Shown piece by piece: positions 52,201 to 61,572 of a DNA stretch of 64,000 nt. A program made the position numbers and the translations under genes. The stretch is from contig NZ_CP034726.1 in the NCBI RefSeq assembly GCF_004359375.1, forward strand, positions 744,001-808,000. Reading direction: 5' to 3'. Under the pieces are notes generated by a model. That model saw only the letters and a program-made list of their open reading frames with translations. It was not told the origin of the DNA and made no database searches. The stretch comes from Acetilactobacillus jinshanensis (lineage in GTDB: Bacteria > Bacillota > Bacilli > Lactobacillales > Lactobacillaceae). The stretch's first letter is position 1; each line of letters starts with the position of its first letter.

Positions 52201-52506
52201 CTATTTTTCGTAATCGTATTCCAATCGCTTTAATTCAAGCTTACCAATTGGAGTAACCCATTCGTTGCCTTTACCTTTTTTGGTATCAGGTTCTGGATGA
52301 ATATTATCCTTAAGGTTGATTTGGCAATTCAAGAACTGATTATGATTAAAATCATCTAATCTTAATGTATCAGCAACCAAGTGGGTACTTTGTGGATCGA
52401 CTTGGTTAGCTTTTTTAACCATGTCTTGGTAAGCCTTAACGTTATCTTTAGTAACGCCCTTCAATGATTTCAGGGCAATGTATGTAACTTTATCTTCTGG
52501 GTTCAT
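52201..52506 (-). CDS. Orphan 101-residue protein, first gene of the TK-like operon
   Basis: ATG 52506 behind AGAAGGGAA. Small soluble protein (MNPEDKVTYIALKSLKGVTK...). Not recognised. Confidence 0.6.
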   Translation of the reverse strand: MNPEDKVTYIALKSLKGVTKDNVKAYQDMVKKANQVDPQSTHLVADTLRLDDFNHNQFLNCQINLKDNIHPEPDTKKGKGNEWVTPIGKLELKRLEYDYEK

Positions 52507-52573
52507 GATAATTTCCCTTCTTTTTAACTACATAATAACAAAAATCCCTAATAATAGGAACAAAACCGTAAAG

Positions 52574-52596
52574 AAAAAGGCGCCATAATGGTGCCT
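52574..52596 (-). terminator. Terminator of pepC-def
   Basis: AGGCACCATTATGGCGCCT (minus strand) followed by TTTTTC. Confidence 0.8.
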
Positions 52597-52612
52597 GAAC
52601 CAAAGTCAATCG

Positions 52613-53314
52613 TTAATGATTATCTTTCAAAACGTTCTGTTTGGTTTTAGCTTCGTTCTTGATGTAACTGCGAATTCGGACGGCTCGATAAGAATCGGTA
52701 GAGGCATCGTGATCTTTAGAGCCAAATTCTTTATCAGTATTCTTAGCGAAGTCCAACACCATTTCATGCGGTATTTCTGCATATCGATCAGCCTGATTGA
52801 TGTGGTCATAAAATAGATGGCCATGAAGGTGGTCGATCTCATGCTGACAAACGATTGCTGGATAACCAACTAGATGTAAAAGGTGATGTTTACCGTGAAC
52901 GTCTTGGTAATTAATGGTGACTTTCTTGGAACGGTGAACCAATCCAGGAATATCACGATCTACTGACAGACAACCTTCACCGGTAATCAGTGCACAATCC
53001 TGTTTGGACCGAGAAGTAATTACCGGATTGACCATCACGGCTTTTAACGCTGGTTTCGTAGCTTGTGGATGCATTTTATCCGGAACCAGAACGGCAACCA
53101 TCATTTCATTCAGACCAACTTGTGGTGCTGCGATTCCAACACCGCCCATGATGTTGTACTTTTTTGCCTGAACCGGATCTTGACCGATCACAAGGTACTG
53201 CATCAAATCATGGGCTAATTTTTGTTGTTGTTGATTTAACGGAAATTTAATCGGGTGTGATTTACGTCGTAAAACGGGATTACCATCCTTGGTAATGTCT
53301 TTTGCTAAGATCAT
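52613..53314 (-). CDS. def: Peptide deformylase with C-terminal extension
   Basis: 233 residues. Removes the formyl group from nascent Met. Motif 1 GVGIAAPQVG near 57, motif 2 EGCLSVD near 118 and motif 3 QHEIDHLHG near 158 provide the Cys/His/His metal ligands and catalytic Glu. It is the Gram-positive type II form. About 45 residues beyond the usual end (after YDHIN) form a charged tail absent from typical family members. 14 bases downstream of pepC, same transcript. Confidence 0.94.
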   Translation of the reverse strand: MILAKDITKDGNPVLRRKSHPIKFPLNQQQQKLAHDLMQYLVIGQDPVQAKKYNIMGGVGIAAPQVGLNEMMVAVLVPDKMHPQATKPALKAVMVNPVITSRSKQDCALITGEGCLSVDRDIPGLVHRSKKVTINYQDVHGKHHLLHLVGYPAIVCQHEIDHLHGHLFYDHINQADRYAEIPHEMVLDFAKNTDKEFGSKDHDASTDSYRAVRIRSYIKNEAKTKQNVLKDNH

Positions 53315-53327
53315 TATTAATCATCCC

Positions 53328-54656
53328 TTAAATTTCAAAGAACGTAGCGATTGGATCCCAAGGTTTCAGAACCTTAGCCTTCTGCTTATTAATGGCCTGT
53401 TGAGCTTTCGGTAAGTACTGGAGCTTAACGGCAACGCTATAAACGTACTTGTCCATCCAGTCATCTGACATCACGAAGTAACCCTTATGGCCAACTTTCG
53501 AACCCCAACTGTTCTGAACTTTCCAACGGGTTGGTTTACCATGAACTAAATCGACACCGGTCAATGCCATATCATGTGATGAGCAGCCCATCCGATAATT
53601 CAAACGCTGGGCTTTGGTAGTACTTAAGTTTAAGTTAAAGAGCTTGTCGTAACGATATAACTTACCGTCTAATAAACCTTTCTTACGGTCGGACTGAGTA
53701 ATGACATCATTGCCGAACCAAACGGGATCGCCATGCTTTAACTGTTTAATGGCAGCCTGCTTCAAATACTTCATCGGCATGTTAAGGAAGACGTTCTTTT
53801 TACCACCAACGACGTTATCATCAGTTGGTAAAACGTACTTCTGGTTCATCTTTTGGTCTGGTGAATTCAAGGCAACTACGTATTGATCTAAATCAATTTT
53901 GACGTACTTCTTGTAGAATTTTTTGGGTGTTAAACCCTTGTCAATATGATATTTACCATTGTCATCTTTGTATTCAAAATCGAACTTCTTCGGTGGAACA
54001 CCAAAACAGTAAGCAACGATCCGGTAGTCTTCACTTAGCATGTGACGCTGAGTGTCAACCAATTCTTCTTTAGTATCACCGTTTTGAACCATCTGACGTA
54101 AACGAATCGCATCCCGACGTAACTTCATAGCTAAGACCCGGCCAAAGCGCATCGTGTTATTAGTGACGACATTGTCAGGATAAATAGACTGTGGGATAAT
54201 GCCGTACTTTTCAACGATGGCAACGTCCTTGGCCCAGATACCACCTTCGTCACCGGCTGATGCCATGATCGAAGTTACCATTCGGTCACGGAGTGGCTTC
54301 TTAGCGGTATCAATGATTCGACCATAGAAGATATTGGCACGTTCAATTTTGTCCCAGAAGAATTCGTACTTCTGTGATAACTGAAAATCTTTAACACCGA
54401 TTCGTTTAGCAACGTGCTGCTTTAATTCATTCAGAAATGAAAATAACCAGCAACGGCCACTCATCTTCTGGTTGGAAACCTTACCCGTTGGGATTTCAAC
54501 GGAAAATGTTGGCTGTAACTTGCTGACTTCCTGCGGATCTTCAGCAGTCTTCAAAAGACCATTGTTTTGAATCGCGTGCGAAATAACATCGTGTTCAGGC
54601 TGTTTCTTAAGGTCATTGTTAAAATCATCAATATCTTTAGCATTTAATTGATACAT
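53328..54656 (-). CDS. pepC: C1B cysteine aminopeptidase (PepC/bleomycin hydrolase family)
   Basis: 442 residues, the typical size. The active-site Cys in KMSGRCWLFS near 70, His in SSHDMALTGVD near 365 and Asn in VQNSWGSKVGHKGYF near 387 form the papain-like triad. A cytosolic general aminopeptidase of lactic acid bacteria; PepC, PepE and PepG share these motifs, so the letter is provisional. First gene of a pair with def. Confidence 0.9.
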   Translation of the reverse strand: MYQLNAKDIDDFNNDLKKQPEHDVISHAIQNNGLLKTAEDPQEVSKLQPTFSVEIPTGKVSNQKMSGRCWLFSFLNELKQHVAKRIGVKDFQLSQKYEFFWDKIERANIFYGRIIDTAKKPLRDRMVTSIMASAGDEGGIWAKDVAIVEKYGIIPQSIYPDNVVTNNTMRFGRVLAMKLRRDAIRLRQMVQNGDTKEELVDTQRHMLSEDYRIVAYCFGVPPKKFDFEYKDDNGKYHIDKGLTPKKFYKKYVKIDLDQYVVALNSPDQKMNQKYVLPTDDNVVGGKKNVFLNMPMKYLKQAAIKQLKHGDPVWFGNDVITQSDRKKGLLDGKLYRYDKLFNLNLSTTKAQRLNYRMGCSSHDMALTGVDLVHGKPTRWKVQNSWGSKVGHKGYFVMSDDWMDKYVYSVAVKLQYLPKAQQAINKQKAKVLKPWDPIATFFEI

Positions 54657-54836
54657 CCATAATCACCTTTAATCTCGATAATATAAACTTACATTTATAT
54701 AGTATCGGTGATAGTTCCCTAAATCAATAACATTTACTTATTAATTACAATTAAAGTAAATTATAGCACCTTATATAATTAATTATAAATTATTGATAAT
54801 AAATAATTTAGATTTTTAATAAAATAAGCCATGATC

Positions 54837-55199
54837 TTAACGATTCATGAACCACAGAAAAATATAAAATAGCACACTCATGATCATAAACTGCATAAAT
54901 AATCGGTCCATTTTAGCTTGCCAATGATGATTATTAAAATCGATTTTATCGAACCAGTCGATCTTTTTGGACGTATGTCGATCCGTATCATATCGCAACA
55001 TCATAATCACGATTGTATATGTATAAGCAATTGATGGAATGGCGAAATGGGTGAAGATAAAGAACCCGATCGTTAAATTAACCCCAATAATCAGAAAGAT
55101 TAATGGGTTAACACAGATTGCGAACAACTTTTTAACTTCAGGTAACATATGATCACTCCCATCGATCTGATTTGAGTCTAGTCTAACATGACTGGTCAT
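54837..55199 (-). CDS. Orphan three-span membrane protein
   Basis: 120 residues with hydrophobic segments at about 26-48, 50-68 and 97-118. Start ambiguous (an ATG at 55151 would give 104 residues). Stands alone between the 54657-54836 AT-rich gap, which shows nothing, and a terminator. Not recognised. Confidence 0.55.
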   Translation of the reverse strand: MTSHVRLDSNQIDGSDHMLPEVKKLFAICVNPLIFLIIGVNLTIGFFIFTHFAIPSIAYTYTIVIMMLRYDTDRHTSKKIDWFDKIDFNNHHWQAKMDRLFMQFMIMSVLFYIFLWFMNR

Positions 55200-55233
55200 T
55201 TTTCAGGTACAATTAGCTTTCATTTTTATATAT

Positions 55234-55270
55234 AAAAAAGCTCATTAAACATTTAATGTTTAATGAGCTT
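55234..55270. terminator. Bidirectional terminator
   Basis: AAGCTCATTAAACATT pairs with AATGTTTAATGAGCTT, with T-run on the minus strand; ends the permease transcript. Confidence 0.88.
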
Positions 55271-55339
55271 AACAGCATGGACTCAACCACACTAGTTCTC
55301 CTTAGCGCACTTTTAGAATATCTTAATCATTAAATTTAA

Positions 55340-56686
55340 TCAATGATTATTACTATTTTCTACCGCATGCACCACGCACCCGATCACGATATATACAACG
55401 ATCAGATACGGCACGATATTCATCGGAAACGGTGGGATTGGATACAGATTACTGATCAACGGGAAGCACAAAGCAACGATCGCTAAGACTGGGATAACAA
55501 CACCCTTCAACAAAACGTGTTTAACAGTGGCTTGCTTACGGTGAAGATAAGCCATAATACCGATACAAACTAGAATGTAAACGGCTAAGAAACTTAAACC
55601 GGCAACGCCCATGTACATGGAATAGGCCATGTTATTACCGAATGGAATACCTAAGCCAACGTATTCAATTGCGTATAATACTAGGATTGTGGTTAAAGCT
55701 ATGAATGGTGTTGCTAAATGCTTATTAAAACGACCTAGAGCCTTTGGTAAGTAGTGTTCCTTACCTAATGCGTATAGCATATAGGCACCCGCGTTCATGA
55801 TACCCATGAACGAAGCCACGGAACTAATGGTGGTGGCAACGTCAATTAAAGTCGCCATACTGCCACCAGCGTAGGTTTGAGCTAAGTAATTCAACGGTGC
55901 TTTCGAATTAATTAACCCGTTAACGTGTGATTCACCATAGCCAATTACCTGAACGTAACTGACAGCGATAAAAATCAGTGCGACTAATATAATGGTAGAA
56001 ATAATTGTTAACGGAATCGTTCGCTTCGGATTTTTGGTTCTAACTGCCATCGTGGTCGATTCTTCAAAACCAGCAAAACAAATGATAACGTAAATAATCC
56101 CTTGGCCAATGCCAGGTAAATTCTTAGCGTGCAGCGCAAACGGTTGAAGATTAATTCCGCTCATCCCGCCGTGCATCATGACCGCACCACAAACAACGGC
56201 TAAGATCATGATCGCAATGACTTCGATAATCAGTGAAATATCACTGGCCATCTTAATTCCGAGGAGGTTAATTAAATACAGGATCACTAGCATACTCAAC
56301 GCAATTAGAACCGCTGAAGCTTTAACCCCAAAGCGCATTAACAGGACCTGAAGGAAATTAGTCGACATCGCAATTGCACCGGCACCACCGACAACGTAAA
56401 CCAGCGTTAAGATCCAGCCGGTAATAAAGCCAGCACGTTCACCTAACGCTAGTTTATTATACGCATATACAGAGCCGACACCAGACGTCTGGCTAGCCAT
56501 AATGGCAAAACAGGCACCTACTAAGAGAATTGCAATCCCGCCAAAGATAAAAGACAGTGGCATGTGAATTCCGGCAAATTTAGCAACGGCCGTAGTGTTA
56601 AACGCCATCGCACACGTCGGGGCAATCGCCGTAAACGAAATTGCTAACGTGTTAAGCAGCGACATCTTTTTTAATCGTGATTTCAT
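55340..56686 (-). CDS. APC-family permease behind a Trp leader peptide
   Basis: 448 residues, 12 membrane segments, start ATG 56686 (GAAGGGTG). The FTAIAPTCAMAFNTTAVAKFAG opening and GSVYAYNKLALGERAGFITGW segment place it in the APC superfamily of amino acid transporters. The leader encodes a peptide with Trp-Trp-Trp and Phe-Phe-Tyr followed by a terminator. This points to control by tryptophan (or aromatic) supply and hence an aromatic amino acid importer. The substrate is inferred from that leader only. Confidence 0.85.
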   Translation of the reverse strand: MKSRLKKMSLLNTLAISFTAIAPTCAMAFNTTAVAKFAGIHMPLSFIFGGIAILLVGACFAIMASQTSGVGSVYAYNKLALGERAGFITGWILTLVYVVGGAGAIAMSTNFLQVLLMRFGVKASAVLIALSMLVILYLINLLGIKMASDISLIIEVIAIMILAVVCGAVMMHGGMSGINLQPFALHAKNLPGIGQGIIYVIICFAGFEESTTMAVRTKNPKRTIPLTIISTIILVALIFIAVSYVQVIGYGESHVNGLINSKAPLNYLAQTYAGGSMATLIDVATTISSVASFMGIMNAGAYMLYALGKEHYLPKALGRFNKHLATPFIALTTILVLYAIEYVGLGIPFGNNMAYSMYMGVAGLSFLAVYILVCIGIMAYLHRKQATVKHVLLKGVVIPVLAIVALCFPLISNLYPIPPFPMNIVPYLIVVYIVIGCVVHAVENSNNH

Positions 56687-56744
56687 ATTTTTCACCCTTC
56701 GAATTAAAACCAATAGTTCTAATTATAACAACAACCACGACAAC

Positions 56745-56779
56745 AAAAAATCCTCACAGTTTTTAGCAACCGTGAGGAT
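56745..56779 (-). terminator. Attenuator terminator before the permease
   Basis: CCTCACGGTT pairs with AACTGTGAGG (minus strand), followed by ATTTTTTG. A preceding hairpin (CTCCGCACAG/CTGTGTGGAG, about 56812-56842) has a 3' arm that can pair with the terminator 5' arm, providing an antiterminator. Confidence 0.78.
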
Positions 56780-56850
56780 CGTTCTTTCAAAATATTAAAC
56801 CGCGATGAGCTCTCCACACAGCTGCTATGAATCTGTGCGGAGTGAAATCT

Positions 56851-56970
56851 TCAGACGTTCAATAATTGACTTTCTGTGTTCCGTACAGACGTGTAAAAGA
56901 ATGCAGAAAGCCACCACCAGGCTTGGGTCATAACGTTATTCAAATGATCAAACTCGATAGATTTCAACAT
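56851..56970 (-). CDS. Tryptophan leader peptide (39 residues)
   Basis: ATG 56970 follows AAAGGAGA at good spacing. Codons 18-20 are three consecutive TGG (Trp), in AWWWLSAFFY. Three stem-loops, the last a terminator, separate it from the permease. Trp is rare, so the cluster is a strong sign of ribosome stalling control rather than a structural peptide. Confidence 0.8.
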   Translation of the reverse strand: MLKSIEFDHLNNVMTQAWWWLSAFFYTSVRNTESQLLNV

Positions 56971-57088
56971 TTGATAGATCTCCTTTAAGCAACTTACAGT
57001 TATTATTCTAAACTTATGTTTTTATAAGTAAAGCCTTAATCAAATCTTTTTATAGATTTGTTTATATTTATACCTAAATCTGATAAAT

Positions 57089-57119
57089 AAAAAGACCCGC
57101 CAAATTAATGGCGAGTCTT
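57089..57119 (-). terminator. Terminator of the aldehyde dehydrogenase gene
   Basis: AAGACTCGCC pairs with GGCGGGTCTT (minus strand), followed by TTT. Confidence 0.8.
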
Positions 57120-57189
57120 AATGCTTAATGTGGCAATCTAACTTCGATCGCAAATTGTACTCTTTTAATATTAAAGGGCAAGTTATGAG

Positions 57190-58563
57190 TTAAGCTTTAA
57201 TGCTAACTAATTTAGCATTAGCGAATGTCTTGACGGCATAAGGACCTAATTCACGACCGAAGCCAGCATGTTTAACACCACCGAATGGTAATTCTGGGTA
57301 AATTACGTTACAAATATCGTTGATGTAAATCATACCAGTGTTCATCTTAGAAGCAACCTGGGCAGCCTTGTGAGTATCCTTGGATACGATAGCACCACCT
57401 AAGCCGTAATTAGAATCATTAGCGATCTTAATTGCTTCAGCATCGTCTTTAGCAACGTATACCTGAGCAACTGGGCCGAAGAATTCCTGGTAGAATGCAG
57501 GGTTCTTCTTAGTAATGTTAGTTAAGATGGTTGGGTTGTAGAAGAAACCGTTAGTACCTTTCGGAATTCCGCCACCGAATACCATCTTGGCACCGTTAGC
57601 AACAGCGTTCTTAACTTGTTTCTGTAAGTTTAACTGTGCTTTCTTGCTGGATAATGGAGCTAAGTTAGTACTGGCTTTCATTGGGTCACCAGGCTTGTAC
57701 TTAGCAAATTCAGCCTTTAAGTCTTTCATGAATTCTGGGTAAATGCTCTTAGCAACGATGTAACGCTTAGCAGATACACATACTTGACCAGCGTTCCAAA
57801 GACGAGCGTAAGCAGCTAATTTAGCGGCTTTCTTAACGTTAACGTCACCACGGATGTACATAACATCGTTACCACCTAATTCCATGGTGCACTTCTTTAA
57901 GTTCTTACCAGCTTCAGCTGAGATAATAGCACCGGCTTTTTCGGAACCAGTTAAAGCAACACCCTGAACACGTGGATCAGCGATGATACGGCCAACCTGC
58001 TTGTAGTTTACGAATAAATTAGTGTAAGCACCTTTAGGAGCACCGGCTTTTTCGATTACTTTTTCGAATGCTTCGGCACACTGAGGAACGTTACTAGCAT
58101 GCTTAACCATTACTGGGTTACCTAGCATGAAGTTAGTAGCGAATACACGCATTAATTGGTAGTATGGGAAGTTCCATGGTTCAACACACATTACGATACC
58201 AGTGGCATCATATTCCATCCAGGAATTGCCGGCCATGGTACGTAAAGGCTTGTCTCTTAAGAAGTCAGCACCGTTGTCAGCATAGTACTGAGCGATGTTA
58301 GCACTTAATTCAACTTCGGCCTTAGCTTCAGTTAAAAGCTTGCCCATGTCATGGGTAATGTACTTAGCTAACTGATCTTCGTCCTGACGCATGGTCTTAG
58401 CAACGTTAGCTAAGATTGGTGCACGGTCTTTAACGGATTCTTTGCCGAATTCCTGAAATACTTTTTCTGCTTGGTTTAACTTTGCAGTTAAATCGTCATC
58501 ACTAATTACGTTATATGTCTTTAAAGTTTTTCCAGTGTATGGATAAATACTTGCGTATGCCAT
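57190..58563 (-). CDS. NAD(P)-dependent aldehyde (succinate-semialdehyde type) dehydrogenase
   Basis: 457 residues, the length of the GabD-like ALDH group. General-base Glu in TMELGGND near 230 and catalytic Cys in GQVCVSAKR near 264 are present. GSEKAG forms the cofactor loop, and PELPFGGVKHAGFGRELG closes the C terminus. Codon use is strongly biased to a few preferred codons, implying high expression. It lies 117 bases downstream of the alcohol dehydrogenase gene. Physiological substrate unknown; an aldehyde-handling partner of the ADH is likely. Confidence 0.88.
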   Translation of the reverse strand: MAYASIYPYTGKTLKTYNVISDDDLTAKLNQAEKVFQEFGKESVKDRAPILANVAKTMRQDEDQLAKYITHDMGKLLTEAKAEVELSANIAQYYADNGADFLRDKPLRTMAGNSWMEYDATGIVMCVEPWNFPYYQLMRVFATNFMLGNPVMVKHASNVPQCAEAFEKVIEKAGAPKGAYTNLFVNYKQVGRIIADPRVQGVALTGSEKAGAIISAEAGKNLKKCTMELGGNDVMYIRGDVNVKKAAKLAAYARLWNAGQVCVSAKRYIVAKSIYPEFMKDLKAEFAKYKPGDPMKASTNLAPLSSKKAQLNLQKQVKNAVANGAKMVFGGGIPKGTNGFFYNPTILTNITKKNPAFYQEFFGPVAQVYVAKDDAEAIKIANDSNYGLGGAIVSKDTHKAAQVASKMNTGMIYINDICNVIYPELPFGGVKHAGFGRELGPYAVKTFANAKLVSIKA

Positions 58564-58680
58564 AATGATTGCCTTCTTTTATTCATTTGAATCAATAGAT
58601 CCAATAATTAATTAACAAACTTCATTTAAACTCCGCAAAAATTGAATAATATTAATGAACTTATTTATATAACTGGTCGA

Positions 58681-59829
58681 TTATTTGCCAGGCTTGTAGC
58701 TGTGATCCAAGATCATAACTGGCTTAACAACAGAACCATTACCAGAGGCCTTGTTAGCTTCGTTGATCTGATCGAAGTTGTAGTAGTGTTCTAAGCCGGT
58801 GAATGGGAATTTGCCTGACTGCCAGAACTTGATCAACTGTGGAATAGCTTCCTGTGGTACTGAGTTACCCATAAGAACACCATCAACATGTTTCTGAGTA
58901 GCTTCTAAATCAGTCCATGGGTTGAATGTCATTGAATGACGGGTTACAGCTAATGGTGCGAAGTGACCGCCTGAAGCTAATGCGGCAACACACTGTTCCT
59001 GTAACTTAGTTAAACCAGTGGTATCAACAACGTAGTTAGCGCCTTCACCATTAGTTAACTTCTTGACTTCTTTTACCCAGTCGACTTTATCGTTGTTAAT
59101 AGTATAGGTAGCACCTAACTTCTTAGCAACCTTTAAACGACCGTCATGGTGGTTAACAGCGATGATTGGGTCACAACCTTTGATTTCAGCAGCCATCATA
59201 GCAGCTAAACCAACGGCACCAGTGCCCATGACAACGAAGCTAGAACCTTGTTCTGGCTTTAAAGCATTGAATACAGTACCAGAACCAGTAACGAAACCAC
59301 AGCCTAGAGGACCAACTTTAGTTAAGTCAACGCTCTTTGGTACTTTGATTACGTTACGGTCATTGACCATGGTTTCAGTAGCGAAACTTGACTGGTCAAA
59401 GAAGTTAGAAATCGGAGTGCCATCTTTCTTGAAGAATGCGTGCTTGCCGTTAGCACGAACACCCATGGCGTTTAACTTACCCCAGTTAAGGCAGCTAGCT
59501 GGATGACCATTCAAGCAGTTCTTACAGGTACCATCGTATGCATAACTTAATACAACGTGGTCGCCTGGCTTGATGTTCTTAACATCACTACCAACTTTTT
59601 CAACGATACCGGCACCTTCATGTCCAGCGATTGCTGGGTATGGGAATACACCGGTTTGGCCATCGACATCACCGTTACGTACGGTTTCATCAGTATGGCA
59701 AATTCCAGTTGCAACAATATGTACTAGAACTTCATTAGCATCTGGCTGGTCATCGATATAAACGTGTTCCAATTTGAATGGAGCATTACGTTTTTCGACA
59801 ACAGCTGCAGTAATTTCTTTTTTACTCAT
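58681..59829 (-). CDS. Zinc-dependent alcohol dehydrogenase
   Basis: 382 residues, MDR superfamily. Catalytic zinc ligands in GICHTDE (Cys) and GHEGAGIVEKVG (His) are present. The structural zinc lobe is reduced (CKNCLNGHPASCLN), and the Rossmann motif is GTGAVGLAAMMAA. It resembles the aryl/benzyl-type or glutathione-independent class III branch, oxidising or reducing aldehydes with NAD(H). Very biased codon use suggests high expression. Upstream lies a cluster of cre-like sites. Confidence 0.9.
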   Translation of the reverse strand: MSKKEITAAVVEKRNAPFKLEHVYIDDQPDANEVLVHIVATGICHTDETVRNGDVDGQTGVFPYPAIAGHEGAGIVEKVGSDVKNIKPGDHVVLSYAYDGTCKNCLNGHPASCLNWGKLNAMGVRANGKHAFFKKDGTPISNFFDQSSFATETMVNDRNVIKVPKSVDLTKVGPLGCGFVTGSGTVFNALKPEQGSSFVVMGTGAVGLAAMMAAEIKGCDPIIAVNHHDGRLKVAKKLGATYTINNDKVDWVKEVKKLTNGEGANYVVDTTGLTKLQEQCVAALASGGHFAPLAVTRHSMTFNPWTDLEATQKHVDGVLMGNSVPQEAIPQLIKFWQSGKFPFTGLEHYYNFDQINEANKASGNGSVVKPVMILDHSYKPGK

Positions 59830-59963
59830 AACTTTTACCCCCTAATCATTAGATAAAGTTAAATATCTAATAATCTGAAATAAACATCAAAATTACTGGA
59901 ACCTGATTGAACATTCCTTCACAACCACGTTCCAGTTTCAGTTATATCGCATTTAGAAAAATC

Positions 59964-59977
59964 TGCAAGCGGTTACA
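59964..59977 (-). promoter_or_regulatory. cre-like site before the alcohol dehydrogenase
   Basis: TGCAAGCGGTTACA matches TGNAANCGNNNNCA, 135 bases before the start. Confidence 0.5.
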
Positions 59978-60116
59978 TTCGCTAAAGGACATAAATGTTT
60001 AAAATTAGAACATGCTTTATCCCAATCGCATTTATGGCTATTTCACAGGCACTAATAATGTAGAGAAGAGAAACTTGTAAATTTAAAGCACGAATCAATC
60101 ACCCAAAATGGACATG

Positions 60117-60202
60117 TGAAATCGATTTCATTACCCCATATTTCCATGGAAAACGTTTTCATGGACCTAAAGAAAACGAACGATTTATTTAAAGCGCTTA
60201 CA
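60117..60202. promoter_or_regulatory. Cluster of LacI/CcpA-type operators
   Basis: TGAAATCGATTTCA (60117-60130) is a perfect 14-bp palindrome and cre match. TGGAAAACGTTTTCA (60147-60161) contains the palindrome GAAAACGTTTTC. TTAAAGCGCTTACA (60189-60202) is a near match. Three such sites in 86 bases, between the divergent ADH and orphan genes, suggest CcpA or another LacI-family regulator. Confidence 0.55.
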
Positions 60203-60309
60203 ATAATAAATTATTGATTACTTATAATTAATTATTGATAATCTATAATAAGTAATTGATAATTAATTTTATATTAAACTGTAGTATCATGGGCATTGAA
60301 GGGATTTAT

Positions 60310-60987
60310 ATGCTAGCTTCGTTAATCAAACACTTACACAATCAAATTAATTTAATTCAGAACCCAAATGTCGACCTAATCGATAAAATTACGTTGATCA
60401 GAAGCTTCATTGAAAATTACGCAATCTTTAATTTCCTGAATCTAAAAGATACTAAGCAACGAGTTGAACTCTTCCGGTGCTTTGGTGACTTTGAGTGGTA
60501 CTCTCACCAAATCTACTATGACCACCCAGTACAGGAAAGATCGAAAGCCTTTTATAAATTTCTTAAAGATATGCAACGTAAGTACCCTTCTGCATATCAA
60601 AAGTACGGCCGGCTGATTAAACGCCGGTTATGCAAGTGGCTTCGAACTTCGATCAGACATAATCCTGATAATGCCAATCATTGGCAGAGGCAACTTGATA
60701 TTATTAACAGTATTAATCCCGCTTTAGCACAACAAAAACGTCAATTGTTAGCTAATTACATGAGTCACCACCTAATCACTAAGTTGCCCTTCCCGTACCG
60801 GATCGTCTTCGGTAAAAGTATCACGTACTTCGTTCTAAAATACGCACCCATTAAGAAGACTACCTATTGGTTATTAGCGGATTTATCACACGGAACCTTA
60901 ATTGAAAATCAGCTCAACGCAAACCGATTAATCAAAATTATCAAAAAAATCATACAAATTATTGAAGTCCGGCTTAATCAAAAATAA
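60310..60987 (+). CDS. Orphan 225-residue protein
   Basis: ATG 60310 six bases after GAAGGGA (an upstream frame to 60256 is unlikely). Basic, helical protein rich in Asn, Lys and Tyr, with no signal peptide; the C terminus contains KIIKKIIQIIEVRL. Followed 50 bases later by a membrane protein gene. Not recognised. Confidence 0.6.
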   Translation: MLASLIKHLHNQINLIQNPNVDLIDKITLIRSFIENYAIFNFLNLKDTKQRVELFRCFGDFEWYSHQIYYDHPVQERSKAFYKFLKDMQRKYPSAYQKYGRLIKRRLCKWLRTSIRHNPDNANHWQRQLDIINSINPALAQQKRQLLANYMSHHLITKLPFPYRIVFGKSITYFVLKYAPIKKTTYWLLADLSHGTLIENQLNANRLIKIIKKIIQIIEVRLNQK

Positions 60988-61037
60988 ATTTTGTTATAAT
61001 AATCGTAAGACATTTCTTATTTTTCAAAGGTGATTAG

Positions 61038-61511
61038 TTGCGCAATCATTTCAACCGAAACTCATATTTGGGAATCTTCGGAATTATCGTTTTCTTCATA
61101 TGTATATGGCGAAGGTTCTCGCCGGCTAAACTACCGAACTACGGCAGCATCATGAGTGATACGATTTCGTTCGCATCGTTTATTACCTGCCTAATGTTTA
61201 TCGGTTTGGCCTATCTACCGATGCAGAGTAATTCCAAATTCATGCACGCGATGCAGGATTTACAGACCGACATTGTGATCATGCACCAAATCTTAATTAC
61301 GATCACGATCTACTTCAGTATTTCGGTAACGTCATTACTCTCGCTATCATTTAAGATTCAGGATACATCCCCGATTTCAATCGCATTAGCTTCATTATGG
61401 CTAGCATTATTGATTACCGGGATTCTGGAAGTTTCGTCATTACTCTTTGAACTCTTTAGAATTATTTTATACGTGGCTGAAGAAAATAAGCATCATGGTC
61501 ACGGGTATTAA
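61038..61511 (+). CDS. Orphan four-span membrane protein
   Basis: 157 residues, TTG start 61038 behind AAAGGTGATTAG. Four hydrophobic segments (about 10-25, 42-60, 78-100, 110-135) and a His-rich end (EENKHHGHGY). Probably co-transcribed with the preceding gene. Not recognised. Confidence 0.6.
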   Translation: MRNHFNRNSYLGIFGIIVFFICIWRRFSPAKLPNYGSIMSDTISFASFITCLMFIGLAYLPMQSNSKFMHAMQDLQTDIVIMHQILITITIYFSISVTSLLSLSFKIQDTSPISIALASLWLALLITGILEVSSLLFELFRIILYVAEENKHHGHGY

Positions 61512-61533
61512 ATCGGCTTTATATCTTAAAATT

Positions 61534-61572
61534 ATTCCGTCCAGTTTAGAAAAAAAATTGGACGGATTTTTT
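61534..61572 (+). terminator. Terminator
   Basis: TCCGTCC pairs with GGACGGA around an A-rich loop, followed by six T. Confidence 0.82.
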
